Part shown: piece after piece, positions 8,747-16,694 of the stretch
Layout of the letters: each line of letters starts with the position of its first letter
How positions within the stretch are numbered: the stretch's first letter is position 1
Origin: Chloroflexota bacterium
Lineage (GTDB): Bacteria; Chloroflexota; UBA11872; VXOZ01
Assembly (NCBI GenBank): GCA_958295775.1
Contig: CATQHC010000005.1
Span: 62,001 to 126,000, forward strand
Direction: 5' to 3'
DNA length: 64,000 nucleotides
Translations under genes and position numbers: made by a program
Notes under the pieces: model-generated
The model's database searches: none
What the model saw: only the letters and a program-made list of their open reading frames with translations
Told to the model about the DNA's origin: nothing

Positions 8747-10045
8747 ATGGCACGTTTTCTCTTCGTCTCGATACCTGCCTCCGGACACGTAAACCCCACG
8801 CTCCCCATTGTGCAAGCGCTGGTGGCACGCGGGCACGCCGTGGGCTACGCCACCGGCCCGAACATGGAAAAGACTGTGGGGCCGCTGGTCACGCAGTTCT
8901 TCCCAGTGGGGCCGGATGCAAGTCCGGCGGCAATTCAGAAGTGGTGGCCGGACATGGGCCGGTTGCGCGGGGCGCGGCGCTTGAACTTCATGATTCGCGA
9001 GGTCATGTTTCCGTTTGCCCAGAGTGTTGCCAGCGAGGTCCTGGACGTTTCGGCTTCTTTTCAACCGGACGTGCTTATATTTGACGCTTTCACCCACCCG
9101 GCAAGCATCGTGGCTGACACTCACGGTTTGCCCTGGGCTACCACGACCGTGGTGCCCGGCTTGCTGGACACCAAGCGCGCACATCCCTACGGATTGGGGC
9201 TTCCTTACCCTCCCAATGGGCTCCAGCGTCTCGCAACGCCGCTGCTACGGTGGCTCTTCCAAGCCGTTGTTCGCAGGCACGACCGCCAGTTCAACGGGAT
9301 TCGGGCTCAGTTCGACCTGCCGCCCATTCGTAATAGCTATCTCACGAGCACGATTTCGCCAAACTTGGTGCTCGCGCTCGTGCCGCAGGAGTTTGAATAC
9401 CCTCGCAAAGCCTGGCCGCCCACGGTACACTTCGTCGGTCCTGCCCTTTGGGACCGCCCGGGTGACTATACAATGCCGGCGTGGCTCGAGGCGTTGCCAA
9501 GTGAGCGCCCGCTCGTATACGCCACGATCGGCACGGTGCAGAGCGTCTATCAGTCAACATTCTTCGGCACGCTCTTCGCGGCGGCCCGCGATCTGGATGC
9601 TGACGTGGTGGTGACCACGGGCGGCAACCTCTCCGACCTGCCCGCGCCGCCCGACAACGTGTGGGTAGAACGCTACGTACCGAACAGCGTCATCATTCCG
9701 AAGGCGAGCATTGTGCTGCATCACGGTGGCGCGAGCTCAACCATGGGCGCGCTGCTGCACGGCAAACCTGCCGTCGTGACGCCGTTTGCGGACGACCAGC
9801 CGGATAACGCGCAACGCCTGCGCTGGCTTGGCGCCGGCACGACCGTTGATCCCTACAAAGTGTCAAGCGCGGCGCTGCGCGCGGCAATTGAAACGGCGCT
9901 TACGTCAGACGCAATGCGCGCACGGGCCACGGCCCTGGGGCAGACCTTGCAACAATACGACGCGGGAGGCACGGGGGCAGCACTCCTGGAGAAACTGGCG
10001 GAAACTGGTGCGCCAGTTCTGCGTGCTGCATCGCGCTCTACCTAG
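8747..10045 (+). CDS. MGT/UGT-type glycosyltransferase (GT1-like)
   Basis: A 432-residue GT-B fold enzyme that transfers a sugar from a nucleotide sugar to a lipophilic acceptor. The ATG at 8747 starts 'MARFLFVSIPASGHVNPTL', the usual N-terminus with the His of the HxNP loop; the longer open frame upstream is not needed. The C-terminal donor-binding region reads 'NSVIIPKASIVLHHGGASS' then 'GALLHGKPAVVTPF..DQPDNA', the bacterial macrolide glycosyltransferase version of the PSPG box. No signal peptide or membrane helix is present. It stands alone, so the acceptor (macrolide, terpenoid or lipid) cannot be said. Confidence 0.85.
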   Translation: MARFLFVSIPASGHVNPTLPIVQALVARGHAVGYATGPNMEKTVGPLVTQFFPVGPDASPAAIQKWWPDMGRLRGARRLNFMIREVMFPFAQSVASEVLDVSASFQPDVLIFDAFTHPASIVADTHGLPWATTTVVPGLLDTKRAHPYGLGLPYPPNGLQRLATPLLRWLFQAVVRRHDRQFNGIRAQFDLPPIRNSYLTSTISPNLVLALVPQEFEYPRKAWPPTVHFVGPALWDRPGDYTMPAWLEALPSERPLVYATIGTVQSVYQSTFFGTLFAAARDLDADVVVTTGGNLSDLPAPPDNVWVERYVPNSVIIPKASIVLHHGGASSTMGALLHGKPAVVTPFADDQPDNAQRLRWLGAGTTVDPYKVSSAALRAAIETALTSDAMRARATALGQTLQQYDAGGTGAALLEKLAETGAPVLRAASRST

Positions 10046-10500
10046 TTCTGCTCGCCAAGCCGGCGCGCTGTTCACGTGGAGTCTCCCAAATAAGTGAAAG
10101 AGTGTGACAAGGCAAGTCGCTGCTCTGCGCGCCTGAAAGGCGAGACAAAACTTGCCGCCCGTCGCCGAGCCAAGCGGTAGTCTTCGAATTCAGCCTCATC
10201 CCGACGCTCACCCTCCATGAGACCATTTCGAACCCTCTTCCCCTCGATGGGGAAGGCCGGGATGGGGGCGAGAAGCCACTTGTCGACGAGCAACTGCAGA
10301 CATCTCACACGCCTCTGGATTCCGGCTTTCGCCGGAATGACGGATTCATGTAAGGTTCTCCGCAACGGAGAGAGTTCTACGCGACAAAGAGAAATCTACG
10401 CCGGTCTAGGTCTTCTTCGCCTGTCTGCCGGGGATGACAATTCGATAGCCAACCATAGTTGCAGATTAACCGCAGAATCTCATCCCTCGCAGAGCGCGGC
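10046..10500. other. Intergenic region with hairpins and a family C repeat
   Basis: This 455-base stretch lies between convergent genes. It contains a TTCCCC-TCGAT-GGGGAA hairpin near 10239-10255 and a family C palindrome at 10315-10341. I see no gene and no RNA. Confidence 0.55.
10315..10341. repeat. Dispersed palindromic repeat, family C
   Basis: The unit TTCCGGCTTTCGCCGGAA plus a TGACGG tail is a hairpin with arms TTCCGGC/GCCGGAA. Related copies are at 16127-16150, 16288-16311, 16340-16365 and 50473-50502. Confidence 0.75.
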
Positions 10501-11559
10501 CTACAACCACTTCGCAAACCAGTCGAACGCTTTCGCGCCGCTGAAGGCGTGGCCGCCGGGGTGGAGATCCAAGTCGAGCCTGTCGCCGGCGCCGGCCGCG
10601 GCGTAGATGCGCTCCACGTCGGCGTAACAGCGCAGCGCATCGTCCTTCACAAAGCAGTCATCGAGTTCGCCAGCCTCCACGAGGCACGGACGCGGCGCGA
10701 TCAGACCGGCAACTGCCGCAATGTCGCCGAAGGTCAGCAGGCCGCGCGCGAACTGCGAACCACAGGTGTTGCCCCGTCCGCGGTGGCCGATTGCATCCCA
10801 AATCGTGCTGAGATAGCACACGATGTCGGCGCAGCGGACGCGCTCATCCAGGGCCGTAAGATACGTCGTCATCGTCCCGCCAAAGGAGAGGCCGATCATG
10901 CCGATGCGGTCCGGGTCCACGTTGGGCAGCCCTTGCAGCAGATCGATGCCGCGCATGCCGTCCCAAATGTCGAGGGCGAGCAACTGGAATCCTAGGTAGC
11001 CATAGCCCAAATAGAGCGCATTGCAGCCGTCACGCGAGTCGCGCCGCCACTCGCGCGGTCCTTGACGCTCGCCAAACCCGCGCCAATCGGGGGCCAGGCA
11101 GACGTATCCATGCTCGGCAAGCTGTTGGGCATAGTTTACGCCGGACTGCCGCTCTTTCTGCTGCGCATAGTTGGGATCGTCTTGTGGAGGCAAGATGCCT
11201 GCCGGGTCATCCTTGCCGCGTCCGTGCCCATGCGCGCAGAGTATGGCAGGCCGCTTTTCGCCCGCCGCGATATCCTTCGGCGTGAGCAGCCAGGCGGGCA
11301 CCGTGGCGAACGCCTCGCTATCGTAGAGAATCTTCTCCCGGATGTAGCTGCCCTCGTCGTGGCGCTCGACCACCTCGACGTTGAGCGGTACCGGATCGGG
11401 ATACGGCCCGATCATCTCGCGCACCTGAATCAATGTGCGCTCATGCCACGCCCGCCATTCATCGGCAGCGGACGGCAGCAACAGGGGCGCTGCGGTCGCC
11501 TTGGCGCGGGCGATAAGCCCTTCCACGGGATCGATGTACGGTCGTGTACTTACACTCAT
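10501..11559 (-). CDS. Alpha/beta hydrolase (dienelactone-hydrolase / acetyl-xylan-esterase-like)
   Basis: A 352-residue soluble hydrolase. The oxyanion/HG region is 'ILCAHGHGRGKDD', the nucleophile elbow 'GMIGLSFGGTM', an acidic residue lies in 'CLVEAGELDDCF', and the catalytic His in 'HPGGHAF'. The long N-terminal extension and the 'PDWRGFGERQGP' loop fit the multi-domain alpha/beta hydrolases that deacetylate or cleave carbohydrate esters; the exact substrate is unknown. GGAGGA at 11567-11572 is seven bases before the ATG at 11559 and fixes the start there, not at the longer open frame. It precedes no obvious partner; a small membrane protein gene lies 65 bases upstream on the same strand. 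Confidence 0.8.
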   Translation of the reverse strand: MSVSTRPYIDPVEGLIARAKATAAPLLLPSAADEWRAWHERTLIQVREMIGPYPDPVPLNVEVVERHDEGSYIREKILYDSEAFATVPAWLLTPKDIAAGEKRPAILCAHGHGRGKDDPAGILPPQDDPNYAQQKERQSGVNYAQQLAEHGYVCLAPDWRGFGERQGPREWRRDSRDGCNALYLGYGYLGFQLLALDIWDGMRGIDLLQGLPNVDPDRIGMIGLSFGGTMTTYLTALDERVRCADIVCYLSTIWDAIGHRGRGNTCGSQFARGLLTFGDIAAVAGLIAPRPCLVEAGELDDCFVKDDALRCYADVERIYAAAGAGDRLDLDLHPGGHAFSGAKAFDWFAKWL

Positions 11560-11624
11560 ACTCTCTTCCTCCAATGCGTACCCGAAACCTTAGCCGGGTT
11601 TACAATCCACCACGACGCAAACCG

Positions 11625-12023
11625 CTATTCTTGCCAGCCCCTCGTCTCCCCAAAGAGCGCCCTCGATTCCTCCCGCGTCAACACCCAGAGCGAGTAGATT
11701 CCAACGGCGGTGCCAAAGGGAATATTGAAGAGTTGGAGCACGCTAAGTATGAGCACCAGAATGCGCGCCCAGCTCTGCCGCTTCAGCAACCCGATGCCGC
11801 CAATGAGTCCGGGAGCGGAAACCAAGAACAGAAAGACACCAATAAACGCAGCAATCACCGCAAATATGCCTGCCACCGCAGATTCATCACTGGCAACCAA
11901 CAACAGCCCAATACCCACAAAGATGAGCAGCAGAAATGCGGCTGCAAGTAATCCCAATACGCTCAGCACAATGTATAACCACGCCACGATGTTTACATGG
12001 GTCTGGCTATCCTCAGGACTCAT
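11625..12023 (-). CDS. Small four-helix membrane protein
   Basis: A 132-residue protein with about four hydrophobic segments (residues ~10-40, 48-65, 68-80, 85-112) and a short polar C-terminus with 'LTREESRALFGE'. It resembles the widespread small bacterial membrane proteins of unknown function whose last helix carries 'GIYSLWVL'. It sits between the hydrolase gene and the MetE-C-like pair on the same strand, separated by only 28 bases from the stop of the latter, so it may be the third gene of that transcript. No function is proposed. Confidence 0.65.
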   Translation of the reverse strand: MSPEDSQTHVNIVAWLYIVLSVLGLLAAAFLLLIFVGIGLLLVASDESAVAGIFAVIAAFIGVFLFLVSAPGLIGGIGLLKRQSWARILVLILSVLQLFNIPFGTAVGIYSLWVLTREESRALFGETRGWQE

Positions 12024-12051
12024 GCGGGAAACCTTTCGTGTTTGCAGACGG

Positions 12052-13047
12052 TTAGGCGAGAGACTGGCGCACGCGGTGCGTGGCAGCCACGATATTCTGC
12101 AGTTTAGCGACGGCAGCGTCGCGGGGCACAGCCTGCAACCCGCAATCCGGATTTATCCAGAGTTGCTCCGGCGCGAAGTACTCCAGCGCCAGGCGAATGC
12201 GCGCTTCGATCTCTGCCACCGATTCTACACGCGGGTCTTGCGCATCCACAACGCCGTAGCCCATGCCACGGTCGGCGGGAAAGGGGTGCCTGCGCAAGAT
12301 GTCGAGCAGTTCGGGGGATACGTGCGCGAGCTCCAGGCAGAAAACGTGCGCGGGCAGCTCCAGCATCTTGGGGTAGACCTCATGGAACGCGCCGTAGCAC
12401 ATGTGCGTGAAGATCGTGACGTGCGCCGGCAATCCGGCACAGATGCGCTGCATGGCCTCAATTGCCACGTCTAGCTCCGCCGGCTGATCGTAGCGTGTGA
12501 CAAACGCCGGCTCATCAATCTGCAAATACCGCACGCCTGCGGCCACAAGCGCCTGCACCTCCTCGCGGACATATTCTGCCATGCCCAGCACTGCCGCGCG
12601 GCGGTCAGAATAATGGAGATCGAAGACCCAGTCCCGCAGGGTGTAGGGACCGGTGACCGTAACTTTCAGATCGCTCTTGGCGCGCGCCGCAGCGAATTGG
12701 TGCCAGTCTAGAAGCAACGAGCGCGGCTTGGTCGCCGGGCGCTTGATTACGGCCCGTTGGCCGTACATATTGTCCAACACCCAGACCGGGTCCGGATCAA
12801 TGTCGGCGCAGCCCCAGCCTTCCAGAAAGTACGTTGTCATCGAGCGCCGGTACTGCTCACCGTCCACGAGCACGTCTACGCCGAGGGATTCTTGGATACC
12901 GATCCAATCTGCTACTGCCGCTTCCTGGGCCCGGCGCATCCAAGCCTGGTCTTGCTGCTCCAGCGGCGCCATCTCCGCCTGGAATAATTCAGGCGGCTTG
13001 GGCAAGCTGCCGATGCTGGAAATGGGCAAAAGCGGAAGATTATTCAT
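12052..13047 (-). CDS. Cobalamin-independent methionine synthase (MetE) C-terminal-domain protein
   Basis: A 331-residue (beta/alpha)8 protein matching the catalytic C-terminal half of MetE without its N-terminal half. Zinc-site residues are present: 'FTHMCYGAF' supplies H-x-C and 'INPDCGLQA' the final Cys; 'LQIDEPAFVTR' holds the conserved D-E-P. MetE transfers a methyl group to homocysteine thiol; stand-alone MetE-C proteins in bacteria and archaea act on other methyl donors or as methionine synthase with a corrinoid partner, so the donor is open. The ATG overlaps the TGA of the upstream paralogue-like gene by ATGA (13044-13047), which indicates coupled translation. Confidence 0.85.
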   Translation of the reverse strand: MNNLPLLPISSIGSLPKPPELFQAEMAPLEQQDQAWMRRAQEAAVADWIGIQESLGVDVLVDGEQYRRSMTTYFLEGWGCADIDPDPVWVLDNMYGQRAVIKRPATKPRSLLLDWHQFAAARAKSDLKVTVTGPYTLRDWVFDLHYSDRRAAVLGMAEYVREEVQALVAAGVRYLQIDEPAFVTRYDQPAELDVAIEAMQRICAGLPAHVTIFTHMCYGAFHEVYPKMLELPAHVFCLELAHVSPELLDILRRHPFPADRGMGYGVVDAQDPRVESVAEIEARIRLALEYFAPEQLWINPDCGLQAVPRDAAVAKLQNIVAATHRVRQSLA

Positions 13048-14057
13048 AAAGCCCCGTTCCGGTTAAATCCGTGGGCGGCTTGCGCCAGCATCGCCAGCTT
13101 TTCAAACGCGGCGTGGCGCGGCAGATAGAGGAGCGCGGTGCTTGGCGTGGCCCAGCAGTTTGCATCGGGCACGGCAGACGTGATCGCGGTAAGCGTTTCA
13201 TGGAGTTCTGCCTCGCTTTCCACACGGATACTGCGGGCGTCGGCAATACCGGCCTGCAGGATTTTGTCTCCATTCCAGCCAGCGAGGGCGGCCAGATTGG
13301 GCGCGCGATAGGCATCGGTGAAGTCCAGTCCCAGCCCGCCGAGGCCGGGTATGTTGAGGAACGGCTGCAGCAGATCGCCGATCGCGCCGCACGCCAGGTG
13401 CACGATTACGGTCGCTTCCGGCGCCGCGTTGGCAATCTGCTCGATAACCCGTGCGACCAGTGGAAAATCAGGGCGATGCTTGGGGCGCAACACCACCGAT
13501 TCTTCAATATGAATGTACCGCACGCCAGCGGCGGCCAGGGCAGCAACGTCAGCCGCCCAGATGTCCACCAGCGCGGCAAAAGCCGCGGGCGTAGCGCCAT
13601 CTCCCTGCCGGTCCGCATACGCCCAGATAGTGTATGGGCCAAAGAGCGCGGGCTTGATGGGCCTCTCCGTGTGCGCGGTCGCGTGACGGTACGCGCTCAC
13701 GACAGGATTCTCCGCCTGGCGCGACGGTATCCGATCTAGCACCCAGTGATGATAGTAGGTGTTGGTGTCCAGATAGCGCAGCGGCGCCGCGACTTCCAAG
13801 CCGGCAACAGCCCGTGCCGCTTGGAACCACTCATCGTAGATGGGCACGAAACCCGCATCGAGAATGTCCGCGCCGGCTTCGTCTTGCGCGGCCAGCAATT
13901 CCAGTTGGGTTTCAGCTTGCACCGTGCGCAACGTCTCGTCGCGCCACGCACTTTCGGGTGTTGGAGTCTCTCGCTCACGCCACTCCTCAACGGCCGTGCG
14001 CAACGGGTGCTGACCGTTGCGCACAATCGGAAACCGTCCGGCGGTCGTAACAAGCAT
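13044..14057 (-). CDS. MetE-C / uroporphyrinogen-decarboxylase superfamily protein
   Basis: A 337-residue (beta/alpha)8 protein distantly related to the MetE-C gene downstream and coupled to it by a 4-base overlap. Around the zinc site it reads 'VHLACGAIGDLL', so the residue two after His is Ala, and where MetE has N-P-D-C-G-L it has 'TPSTAL', so the last Cys is missing. 'IHIEESVVL' takes the place of D-E-P. It may be a non-thiol-activating partner or act on a different substrate. The frame is open to 14108, but that start lies inside a repeated palindrome; ATG 14057 is more likely. Confidence 0.75.
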   Translation of the reverse strand: MLVTTAGRFPIVRNGQHPLRTAVEEWRERETPTPESAWRDETLRTVQAETQLELLAAQDEAGADILDAGFVPIYDEWFQAARAVAGLEVAAPLRYLDTNTYYHHWVLDRIPSRQAENPVVSAYRHATAHTERPIKPALFGPYTIWAYADRQGDGATPAAFAALVDIWAADVAALAAAGVRYIHIEESVVLRPKHRPDFPLVARVIEQIANAAPEATVIVHLACGAIGDLLQPFLNIPGLGGLGLDFTDAYRAPNLAALAGWNGDKILQAGIADARSIRVESEAELHETLTAITSAVPDANCWATPSTALLYLPRHAAFEKLAMLAQAAHGFNRNGAL

Positions 14058-14092
14058 AGATGCGATCCCTGGCAATAGCACTGCCGCGCTCA

Positions 14093-14122
14093 CGTAGGGG
14101 CACGACATGTCGTGCCCCTACG
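14093..14122. repeat. Perfect 30-bp palindrome (family P)
   Basis: The arm CGTAGGGGCACGACA is followed directly by its reverse complement. The same core occurs as a 32-bp palindrome at 20105-20136. Here it lies between the solute-binding protein gene and the MetE-C-like pair, on the path of transcription, and could act as a terminator or transcript-end structure. Confidence 0.8.
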
Positions 14123-14153
14123 TCTGCATCATACTCTCGCAGAAGGAGGACTA

Positions 14154-15548
14154 CTAGCCCTCCGCCATCAGCGCATTGGCGCGCTTGGCGGCGTCGGTGA
14201 ACGCCTCCGCCACCGTGATTTTATCCTCCACAATGGCCGTCTGCCATGCCTCCGCGAGGAGGCCGAATACGTCGGCATCTTTGCGGAAGAGGCCGCCGTT
14301 CGGCCAGGCGTACTTGCCCCGCACCGGATGCGCGAATGCGTCAAGATTCTTGTCCGCGAGCGCCGGGAAGTTCTCGCTCATGATGCTGATGTAACGGTCC
14401 TGCAATGAGGCGCGCGGATGCTGGATGCTGGCAATCTGGCACTGCAGGTCGAGGTAGGTATCGGTCTGCAGAAATTTCATGAAGTCCCAAGCCGTATCCG
14501 GGTCTTTGGTGCCTTCCCAAACCACCCACGCGTCAATGGAGCCCTGGGTAGCGCGGGCCACCGGGCCCTGCGGCAGTGGGGCCACGTCCCAGTCCGTGAC
14601 GTTATCGGGGAAGTCAATCGAGTACTGCCCCGGCCCCCACGAACCTTCCTCCCAGGTTGCCAGTGTGCCCTGCATGAGGGCCTGGACCTTGCTTCTGTCC
14701 AGCGCCGCCCACTCCTCACCGTGCACCATGCTCCGGTCCTGGTGGAAGCGGGCGTGCACCCACTCCATGGCTTCAATTGCCTGAGGACTATCGAAGGTGG
14801 CGTGGCGATCATTTTCCGGATCTACCACGGTGCCGCCGTTTTGAATGATCTTCCAAATGCCGCGGCCCCAGCCCGCGTCCACGCCGCCAAAGACGGTGTT
14901 TGGGCGGTCGGTAAGCCTGAGCATCGCATCCTGGTATTCGTCCCAGCCCCAGGTGTCATCGGGGAACGCCATGCCCTTCTTATCGAAGACCTGCTTGTTG
15001 TACCAGAGGACGTAGACGTTGATGTACATGGGCAAACCGTACTGACCCGTTTCCGGCCAGTGCATAGCGCTAAGCTGGAAGGGAATGTAGTCATCCATGG
15101 GAAAGCTGTCGCGCTTAATGTAGGGATCCATGTTGAGCAGCAACCCGTCCCGCCCCGCCTGGACGAGATTCGTGCCCCACATCATCGCAATGTCGGTCCC
15201 GGACCCGGCCACCCAGGCCGTGATGTAGACTGACGGACTGTCCTTTACACCGAGGACTTCCAGGGTGACGTTGGGGTTGTCCGCCGAGTATGCATCCGCG
15301 CCGGCCTGCGCCGCTTCCACCCAGGTGGAGTCGCCCCAAAGCGACCAACTGAGCGTGACCGGCTCAGCCTGGGGTTCGGCTTTGGGAGCCTCTGCTTCTT
15401 GCTCTTCGGCCGCAGGCGCCTCATCCGTTGTCGCCGCGGGCATGGTCGCTTGGCCGCAGGCGGCCAGGGCGATGGCGCCGAGTGTACCACCGCCGAGCCA
15501 AAGCACGGAGCGTCGTGTCAAACGGGTCTTGCGTTCATCAGTTTCCAC
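14154..15548 (-). CDS. ABC transporter extracellular solute-binding lipoprotein (family 1)
   Basis: A 464-residue exported sugar-type binding protein. The leader has a twin Arg 'TRRSVLWLGGG', a hydrophobic core and lipobox 'LAAC', so it is probably Tat-exported and lipid-anchored, followed by an Ala/Glu/Pro-rich linker. The mature part carries family 1 hallmarks: an N-terminal 'VTLSWSLWGDSTW', 'GSGTDIAMMWGTN', and a Trp-rich middle. GGGAGGT seven bases upstream of the GTG at 15548 sets the start, within a frame that is open a little further. No permease or ATPase gene is adjacent, so its transporter lies elsewhere. The nearby reductases and hydrolases suggest carbohydrate or polyol uptake. 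Confidence 0.87.
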   Translation of the reverse strand: METDERKTRLTRRSVLWLGGGTLGAIALAACGQATMPAATTDEAPAAEEQEAEAPKAEPQAEPVTLSWSLWGDSTWVEAAQAGADAYSADNPNVTLEVLGVKDSPSVYITAWVAGSGTDIAMMWGTNLVQAGRDGLLLNMDPYIKRDSFPMDDYIPFQLSAMHWPETGQYGLPMYINVYVLWYNKQVFDKKGMAFPDDTWGWDEYQDAMLRLTDRPNTVFGGVDAGWGRGIWKIIQNGGTVVDPENDRHATFDSPQAIEAMEWVHARFHQDRSMVHGEEWAALDRSKVQALMQGTLATWEEGSWGPGQYSIDFPDNVTDWDVAPLPQGPVARATQGSIDAWVVWEGTKDPDTAWDFMKFLQTDTYLDLQCQIASIQHPRASLQDRYISIMSENFPALADKNLDAFAHPVRGKYAWPNGGLFRKDADVFGLLAEAWQTAIVEDKITVAEAFTDAAKRANALMAEG

Positions 15549-16036
15549 TTGCCTTACCTCCCGACTTGCCTTCACGGCAAGCCACACCTAAACCATAGCG
15601 GTTGTCGATTACCCGGTGAGCAAAGCGGTCTCGATTGGATCCCCCGTTGAAGCTGTCTAACCGGTTGTCGCCCTCCCTTCGTTCGCCCAAATGAATTGAG
15701 GGAATCCGTAGTCTGTATTATGCCGGGAGTGACACGTTGATGCAATACATATTGGGGAAGTCAAACCCGTTGGATGTAGGCGAAGTGGGCTCCGCCTGTG
15801 AGCACCGCAAGGGGATGGGCAATTGCACCAGCGCTTTTTCGGCTTAGGATGTGCTTTCGGATGCAAGAGGATATGATCTCCTGCCCCTAATCACGTACCG
15901 GATAGGTATTGCGCGGCAATGACGGATGCTGTCCGCTTTCCATCGTGGCACGGGATTGACGCATGCAGTCCGCTTCCGCCGGAATGACGATGGCGGTCAG
16001 CTTGCGCGGGAATGGTGGATGCTGTCCGGTTCCGCC

Positions 16037-16060
16037 GTAGCGCGGGGGCTTGTCCCCCGC
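16037..16060. repeat. Family A hairpin repeat in first tandem unit
   Basis: GTAGCGCGGGGGCTTG plus TCCCCCGC forms a hairpin. It is identical to the copies at 16198-16221 and 16553-16576 and near-identical to 3565-3590. Confidence 0.75.
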
Positions 16061-16126
16061 CCCTGTGCTTTGGCACGAGGGCTGAAGACCCGGTGGCGAA
16101 GAGTGGTTGCAAGCAACAGAAGATAG

Positions 16127-16150
16127 ATTCCGGCTTTCGCCGAAATGACG
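16127..16150. repeat. Family C hairpin repeat in first tandem unit
   Basis: ATTCCGGCTTTCGCCGAAAT plus TGACG; one arm base differs from the perfect copy at 10315-10341. Confidence 0.7.
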
Positions 16151-16197
16151 GTGGCGGTCAGCTTGCGCGGGAATGGTGGATGCTGTCCGGTTCCGCC

Positions 16198-16221
16198 GTA
16201 GCGCGGGGGCTTGTCCCCCGC
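16198..16221. repeat. Family A hairpin repeat in second tandem unit
   Basis: Copy of the 16037-16060 unit displaced by exactly 161 bases. Confidence 0.75.
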
Positions 16222-16339
16222 TCCTGTGCTTTGGCACGAGGGCTGAAGACCCGGTGGTGAAGAGTGGTTGCAAGCAACAGAAGACAGATTCCGGCTTTCG
16301 CCGAAATGACGGTGGCGGTCCGCTTGCGCGGGAGAAGAT

Positions 16340-16365
16340 GGATTCCGGCTTGCGCCGGAATGACG
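16340..16365. repeat. Family C hairpin repeat
   Basis: GGATTCCGGCTTGCGCCGGAA followed by TGACG, with intact arms TTCCGGC/GCCGGAA; it directly follows the truncated third tandem unit. Confidence 0.7.
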
Positions 16366-16481
16366 TACGACACGCCCCTCGTGCTACCCTCTCATCTGCG
16401 TTCATCTGTAGGCCTTATTACACATACAAATGATGGATGCAGTCGGCTTTCCATCCTGGCACGGGAATGACGGGCCGGACA

Positions 16482-16505
16482 CGCAGGTTACAAACCTGCG
16501 CTACC
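16482..16505. repeat. Dispersed hairpin repeat, family B
   Basis: CGCAGGTTACAAACCTGCG followed by CTACC; arms GCAGGTT/AACCTGC. The reverse-oriented copy is at 35202-35226. Confidence 0.7.
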
Positions 16506-16552
16506 AAGGCAGTTCGTCGCACACCTTAGCGACAAGTAAAGGGCAACTCTTT

Positions 16553-16576
16553 GTAGCGCGGGGGCTTGTCCCCCGC
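16553..16576. repeat. Family A hairpin repeat
   Basis: Identical core to the units at 16037 and 16198 but outside the tandem array, shortly downstream of the aldo/keto reductase stop. Confidence 0.75.
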
Positions 16577-16694
16577 GCTTCGCGCACAGGGCAGGACAAA
16601 CATGAGGAAGACTTTCGCACATAGCAAAGCTGCGCACTGCGCGCGATGCAGTCGTTGCCGACGCACCGGCCTTAGGCAAGATCGGTGGGCCTCC

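Larger units (their letters stand above)
15991..16335. repeat. 161-bp tandem repeat, two full copies and a partial third
   Basis: The unit starting TGGCGGTCAGCTTGCGCGGG begins at 15991 and again at 16152, and a shortened third begins at 16313 (TGGCGGTCCGCTTGCG), exactly 161 bases apart each time. Each unit contains one family A hairpin and one family C hairpin. The copies differ at only a few positions, so the duplication is recent. Confidence 0.85.
15549..16694. other. Repeat-rich intergenic region
   Basis: This 1.15-kb non-coding stretch contains the 161-bp tandem duplication and several family A, B and C repeats. Short open frames within it read through repeats in several phases and are not genes. 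The first ~350 bases hold the upstream region of the solute-binding protein gene. Confidence 0.7.

Noticed and set aside
14058-14108. Earlier ATG start at 14108 for the MetE/UROD-like gene
   Set aside because: That ATG is part of a repeated palindrome that also occurs elsewhere without a gene, so it is unlikely to be the evolved start.
15991-16335. CRISPR array
   Set aside because: The units are 161 bases, adjacent and nearly identical throughout; there are no short repeats with unique spacers and no cas genes.
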